Assembly (NCBI GenBank): GCA_006212045.1
Contig: PZPK01000002.1
Coordinates: 248,001-312,000, forward strand
Length of the DNA stretch: 64,000 nt
Direction: 5' to 3'
DNA from: Oleiphilus sp.
GTDB taxonomy: Bacteria > Pseudomonadota > Gammaproteobacteria > Pseudomonadales > Oleiphilaceae
A program made the position numbers and the translations under genes. Below the pieces are notes generated by a model. That model saw nothing but the letters and a program-made list of their open reading frames with translations, was not told where the DNA came from and did no database searches. Shown here piece by piece: positions 60,310 through 64,000 of this stretch; positions within the stretch are counted from its first letter, which is position 1; every line of letters begins with the position of its first letter.

Positions 60310-62369
60310 GTATTTCTCCTGTAGAGCATTCGGCCTCGTTGCGTATTGGTGCGGTCGAATTTGTATCACCCGATGAGATAAAGGTAGCGCTGGATTTGGA
60401 AGCCCCAGACGGAATAGCCGCGAATGCGGGCATTCCGAGAGCATTCCCTCGTATCAATAGCTATGTGCTTGTTGCTACCGAGTCCGGTCATATTGTGGCA
60501 CAGGTGGAATGGATAGCAGTCGAGCGGTCTCCATTCCCCAAGCGCAAAGGATTTCAGGACTACGGGCTTGTGGATTTGCCGTTTCCGCTTCGCAAGATGC
60601 GGGTCAATCCACTTGGCATTCTCAAAAAGGATGGCGAGACATTTGTATTCAAGCGGGGCGTCCACGGATTCCCAAGCGTTGGTGAGCCAGTCCTTATTCC
60701 GACGGATGAGCAGCTAAGGGCAATCATCGAGTCTGGGGAAAGAAGGCGCGTCAAAATTGGTACAAGTCCCATGGCTGCAAATGCCGATGTCTGCGTTGAT
60801 CCTGACCGATTGTTTGGGCGGCATCTTGCGGTTTTAGGAAACACTGGTAGCGGAAAATCCTGTTCTGTAGCAGGTTTGATTCAGTGGTCGATTGCTGCAT
60901 CAAAAGCGGCATCGGATAACAGCGACAAGCCGCCAAATGCAAGATTTATCGTGCTCGACCCTAATGGCGAGTATTCGAAAGTATTTCAAGATGCAGGTCG
61001 AGTATTCAAAGTTGGAGATTCGACGAATCCCTTGCAGGTTCCACTCTGGTTCTGGAATAGCGCTGAATGGTGTTCATTTACGCAAGCTAGCGCGAGAGCG
61101 CAGGTGCCGCTACTAAAGCGAGCACTCCGTTCCATGCGTAATGAGGAATTTGAGCTAACAGAAGAAGTCAGTATCAGGGTGAAGCGGTTTTTGAGTTCGA
61201 TTCTAATCAGTGCAAAACACGAGTTGAGCTTGGGTTCTCCTTGGGGGTCGTTTCCAAGGCCAAAGAACTTCTACGAAAAAATCTGCAAATGGCTCGATAG
61301 CGTTGAATCTCTTAAAGGAATGCTTGAGGCCAACGACGACAAGCTGGATGGGCTGATATCCAGCCTCACTACTTACAAGAATAATCGCGCAGGGCAGTAC
61401 CCTACCTATGAGTCGGATATTAACGAAGTGTCCGGCATAGTCGAACATATATCTACTGCCTTCTTTTCATTTGGTGGAACGGAGCAAGACCTTCTCCCAA
61501 AAAGCGAAGATATTCCAACGCGATTTACAGGCGAAGTCTTTGTTAATTTCCTTGAAGCGTTAGCACAGGAAACAGGTAACGAACAATATGTAGAGTTTCT
61601 ATTAGCGCGTATCCGAACAATGCTTGCCGATACTCGAATGAAGGACATCATCGGCGATGATGTTGATATTTCACTTGAGGATTGGCTTGGTAGCTATATC
61701 GGTAAAGATGAGGCGAATGACGGCTGTGTGACGATCATTGACCTATCTTTGGTTCCTGCGGATATTGTTCATGTAGTAACTGCCGTAGTTGCTCGAATGG
61801 CGTTTGAAGCGTTGCAGCGTTACAGGAAGTTAAATGACAAATCGTTGCCAACGGTTTTGGTCATGGAGGAAGCGCATACGTTCGTTAAGCGATACAAGGA
61901 AGACACAGAAAATCAGAGTGCGTCTTCTGTTTGCTGCCAGATGTTTGAGAAAATCTCCAGAGAAGGTAGAAAATTCGGACTCGGGCTTGTCTTGTCCTCC
62001 CAGAGGCCGTCCGAGTTGTCGCCGACCGTGCTGTCGCAGTGCAATACATTCTTACTGCATCGAGTAAGCAACGATAGAGACCAAGAGCTAATTCATAGGC
62101 TGGTGCCCGACAACCTCAGAGGATTGCTTCGAGAGTTACCATCGTTACCATCGCAGCAGGCAATTCTGCTTGGGTGGGCATCCGAGCTGCCGATCATGGT
62201 GAGGATGAATGATTTGGCAGACCATGAGCGTCCACAATCTGATGATCCAGACTTCTGGGATGTTTGGTCGCGAACTAAGGAAAGAGCAATCGACTGGCCT
62301 AAGATCGCTGAAGATTGGCAGCAAACCGCTCAGGACGACGGTCAAGGTGCTGAAAATGGACAGGAATAG
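60306..62369 (+). CDS. herA: HerA-like ATPase/translocase
   Basis: A 687-residue HerA/FtsK-type hexameric ATPase. The N-terminal HAS barrel is followed by Walker A LGNTGSGKSCSVA (near 180). A long helical insert comes next, then Walker B VLVMEEAHTFVKRY (near 520), the sensor LSSQRPSELSP (near 565) and the arginine region HRVSNDRDQELI. It is coupled to the SIR2 gene by ATGA. In known SIR2-HerA systems the HerA ring assembles with SIR2 and controls NAD hydrolysis and DNA degradation. Confidence 0.9.
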   Translation: MSISPVEHSASLRIGAVEFVSPDEIKVALDLEAPDGIAANAGIPRAFPRINSYVLVATESGHIVAQVEWIAVERSPFPKRKGFQDYGLVDLPFPLRKMRVNPLGILKKDGETFVFKRGVHGFPSVGEPVLIPTDEQLRAIIESGERRRVKIGTSPMAANADVCVDPDRLFGRHLAVLGNTGSGKSCSVAGLIQWSIAASKAASDNSDKPPNARFIVLDPNGEYSKVFQDAGRVFKVGDSTNPLQVPLWFWNSAEWCSFTQASARAQVPLLKRALRSMRNEEFELTEEVSIRVKRFLSSILISAKHELSLGSPWGSFPRPKNFYEKICKWLDSVESLKGMLEANDDKLDGLISSLTTYKNNRAGQYPTYESDINEVSGIVEHISTAFFSFGGTEQDLLPKSEDIPTRFTGEVFVNFLEALAQETGNEQYVEFLLARIRTMLADTRMKDIIGDDVDISLEDWLGSYIGKDEANDGCVTIIDLSLVPADIVHVVTAVVARMAFEALQRYRKLNDKSLPTVLVMEEAHTFVKRYKEDTENQSASSVCCQMFEKISREGRKFGLGLVLSSQRPSELSPTVLSQCNTFLLHRVSNDRDQELIHRLVPDNLRGLLRELPSLPSQQAILLGWASELPIMVRMNDLADHERPQSDDPDFWDVWSRTKERAIDWPKIAEDWQQTAQDDGQGAENGQE

Positions 62370-62392
62370 CGCTAGAGCTTGAGTGATAGTGT

Positions 62393-62572
62393 TCAAGGGC
62401 ATGGTGCCCTTGAAGCCAGTTCATTTTGAATATTCTCGATGGATGCCAGTGCGTTTCTGCGCTGATGAGTATCAGGTTCACTTCTCGCAAGTTCGTTAAA
62501 CGCCTCTCTTAAATATGCGTGCAGCTCGTTTTCGTTCTTGGCTGCCAGTTCAAATCGCGTAACCAGTTTCAT
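62393..62572 (-). CDS. Small helical protein, 59 aa
   Basis: A 59-residue protein on the minus strand starting MKLVTRFELAAKNENELHAY, fully helical and acidic. A very strong ribosome site (AGGAGG, 6 bp before ATG at 62572) supports it. It ends 24 bp from the HerA stop, convergent. Function unknown; small proteins of this kind frequently accompany islands. Confidence 0.7.
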   Translation of the reverse strand: MKLVTRFELAAKNENELHAYLREAFNELARSEPDTHQRRNALASIENIQNELASRAPCP

Positions 62573-63070
62573 TGTTACCTCCTGTTCTTGGAGGCCGCGC
62601 CCATCGCGGCCTTATCAGTGGCCGCTTGTGCTCAGGAGGTCATGACCTGCACCCGTGGTCGAAATATATGGAGAAGCGTGCCCGTACAGGATCGGCACGC
62701 TTGCTGGTCTATGGCTTACTGATGCAACAAATAGGTCACTCGAAAAGGCCGCAGGTTGCGGCTGGAAAAGATGGAGTACTACGAGTAATCGGTACGCATT
62801 GGAGGGCAGTCATCGAAGATGAGCGGCCATCAATGGAAGAGAAGGAAGTATTCACCTTGTAGGTGAGCGTGATAGATCGAAAAGCAATTGAGGGGCATTG
62901 CATCCCCTCAGAATCAAGAAAAATGACGGTTTCCAGCGGAGCCAGACCCTCCGCAATTTTTCTGGATTCTTTCACCCCCGCCTAGTCGGCCTAGTCGCCA
63001 GAGGTTCATGAGCAGCGCACCACAAGCGGTGCTTGTAAGAACCTCAACAGCGAATTTAGGAGCAAAGACG
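62573..63070. other. Region before ardA; one weak frame
   Basis: A plus-strand frame starting at an ATG at 62668 (MEKRARTGSARLLVYGLLMQ) and ending at 62862 could encode about 64 residues. It has no ribosome site and I give it low weight. No other feature is clear. The frame of ardA extends back to 63008, but the ATG at 63071 is used. Confidence 0.3.
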
Positions 63071-63586
63071 ATGAGTGAAGAAATCAGAATTTACGTGGCA
63101 GACCTCGCAGCCTATAACAACGGCAAGTTACACGGCGTATGGATAGATGCGACCCAAGACATTAACGACATTCAAGACCAGATTAACACCATGCTGGCCG
63201 AAAGCCCCGAAGGCTTCGCGGAAGAATACGCCATTCACGACTATGAGGGTTTTGGTGGTTATTCGGTGAGCGAATACGAAGGTATTCAATCATTGCATGA
63301 AATTGCCTGTTTCATTGAAGAGTATCCCGACCTTGCAGGGGAATTGCTGAGCCACTTTGGCGGGCATCTTGAGGATGCCAGAAAGGCTATGGAAGAGAAC
63401 TACTCCGGTTGCTACAAGTCCCTAGCGGACTATGCAGAACAACTAACCGAAGACACCAGCCAGATTCCTGAAAATCTCGCTTACTACATCGACTATGAGC
63501 GCATGGGGCGTGATATGGATTTAAGCGGGGATATTTACACCATCGAAACGGCCTATGAAGAAGTGCACGTTTTCTGGTCACACTAG
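63071..63586 (+). CDS. ardA: ArdA antirestriction protein
   Basis: A 171-residue acidic protein of the ArdA family. It starts MSEEIRIYVADLAAYNNGKL; the family segment GVWIDATQDINDI follows, and the C-terminal half contains ENLAYYIDYERMGRDM. ArdA mimics DNA and blocks type I restriction enzymes when mobile DNA enters a new host. AGGAG lies 9 bp before the ATG at 63071, and a strong terminator follows. It is carried on the same island as a type III-like restriction block, which it should not inhibit. Confidence 0.9.
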   Translation: MSEEIRIYVADLAAYNNGKLHGVWIDATQDINDIQDQINTMLAESPEGFAEEYAIHDYEGFGGYSVSEYEGIQSLHEIACFIEEYPDLAGELLSHFGGHLEDARKAMEENYSGCYKSLADYAEQLTEDTSQIPENLAYYIDYERMGRDMDLSGDIYTIETAYEEVHVFWSH

Positions 63587-63598
63587 AAAAATCTACGC

Positions 63599-63630
63599 AA
63601 AAAGCCGCCGAATAGTCCGGCGGCTTTTTG
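63599..63630 (+). terminator. Rho-independent terminator after ardA
   Basis: Arms AAGCCGCCG/CGGCGGCTT with a 7-base loop and T-run. Confidence 0.9.
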
Positions 63631-63739
63631 TTTGATACTCAATATTGCGACTCGAAGACAAAATCATATTTACGATTGCATGAGGATTGCTCAGGTGCTA
63701 CGTGTTGAAAAGGATGCGATAAAAGAATCGACTCACATT

Positions 63740-64000
63740 ATGAAAGTAACAAAAGTCAAAGTAGTAGGAGTTCTGATCGCATTGACTGCGATTGTCTATC
63801 TGATGAACCAGTCTCATATTCTTGACAGATACAACTCTTCCAAATACGGAAACATAAGCCAGTTTCGCGAGTATTTTCTATCTAGGCATCCCACAGGCAC
63901 TGCCGAAGACCAAGTTGATTCATTTCTTGTTAATGAGCGTGGGTTCAAAAAATCCAGAGCTTGGCACTTCGAAAAATACAAGGAGCATTTCACGCGCTCA
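63740..64000 (+). CDS. Partial gene for a membrane-anchored protein (runs off the window)
   Basis: The ATG at 63740 opens a frame to the end of the window, 87 codons. It starts MKVTKVKVVGVLIALTAIVY, a signal anchor, and goes on with a hydrophilic, helical part (YGNISQFREYFLSRHPTGTA). The N-terminal helix suggests a short periplasmic or cytoplasmic domain on a membrane anchor. The C-terminus is not seen and no family is recognised. Confidence 0.6.
   Translation, partial: MKVTKVKVVGVLIALTAIVYLMNQSHILDRYNSSKYGNISQFREYFLSRHPTGTAEDQVDSFLVNERGFKKSRAWHFEKYKEHFTRS

Overview
The window looks like a stretch of a gammaproteobacterial chromosome, probably from a marine or saline-water species; the species cannot be named from the sequence. 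The reasons are an attC-type gene-cassette array, initiator-tRNA and tRNA-Arg 3' fragments of gammaproteobacterial type, several lipoproteins with standard lipoboxes, and Xre/RES, HipBA and AlpA modules typical of this group. No rRNA, no complete tRNA gene and no housekeeping operon was seen. Almost everything is accessory DNA built from several mobile elements placed side by side.

Layout. (1) 0.3-4.4 kb: a cluster of integron gene cassettes on the minus strand without an integron integrase, with three near-identical attC sites. The cassettes carry a possible pPIWI-associated nuclease, a trypsin-like protease, and a nucleotidyltransferase plus DUF6602 nuclease pair. (2) 4.4-11 kb: an IS remnant, two orphan MbcA/ParS/Xre-type antitoxins, HTH regulators, and a small integration module (excisionase, tyrosine integrase). 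(3) 11-14 kb: an operon of three exported proteins, a DUF1353 lipoprotein and two HExxH metallopeptidases. (4) 14.3-21.3 kb: a tandem-HTH regulator, an unknown gene and a 1756-residue protein with two complete tyrosine-recombinase catalytic domains. (5) 21.4-27.4 kb: a lipoprotein, gene debris, a RES/Xre toxin-antitoxin pair and a truncated RecD2-like helicase. (6) 27.4-30 kb: two copies of the 3' end of an initiator tRNA flank a Fic protein gene with four upstream iterons. (7) 29.9-37.7 kb: a large serine recombinase whose last codons are the antisense of the tRNA fragment, then a six-gene operon with VirD4-like, VWA, lipoprotein and membrane proteins. (8) 37.7-41.7 kb: HEPN, HipA and HipB, a P4-type integrase and a tRNA-Arg fragment flanked by arm-site-like repeats. 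(9) 41.7-64 kb: a second island with an AlpA-like regulator, a dense array of short hairpins at 43.4-44.25 kb, a TM0106/Cas4-like nuclease, and a defence block on the plus strand. The block contains an excisionase-type HTH, a PLD-SNF2 helicase, DUF4391, a type III Mod, DUF262/DUF1524, Res, a GHKL ATPase-nuclease, SIR2 and HerA. It is followed by an ArdA antirestriction gene.

How the parts work together. The integrases, excisionases and tRNA-end fragments explain how the islands arrived and stacked. The toxin-antitoxin, HipBA and Fic modules probably stabilise them or give abortive defence. The 45.9-62.4 kb block is a tightly packed run, mostly with ATGA overlaps or gaps under 40 bp, which suggests coordinated expression of restriction-modification with SIR2-HerA. 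The most unusual pieces are the 43.4-44.25 kb hairpin array, whose last six hairpins repeat with an exact 25-bp period and different but still self-complementary stems, and the double-recombinase giant protein.
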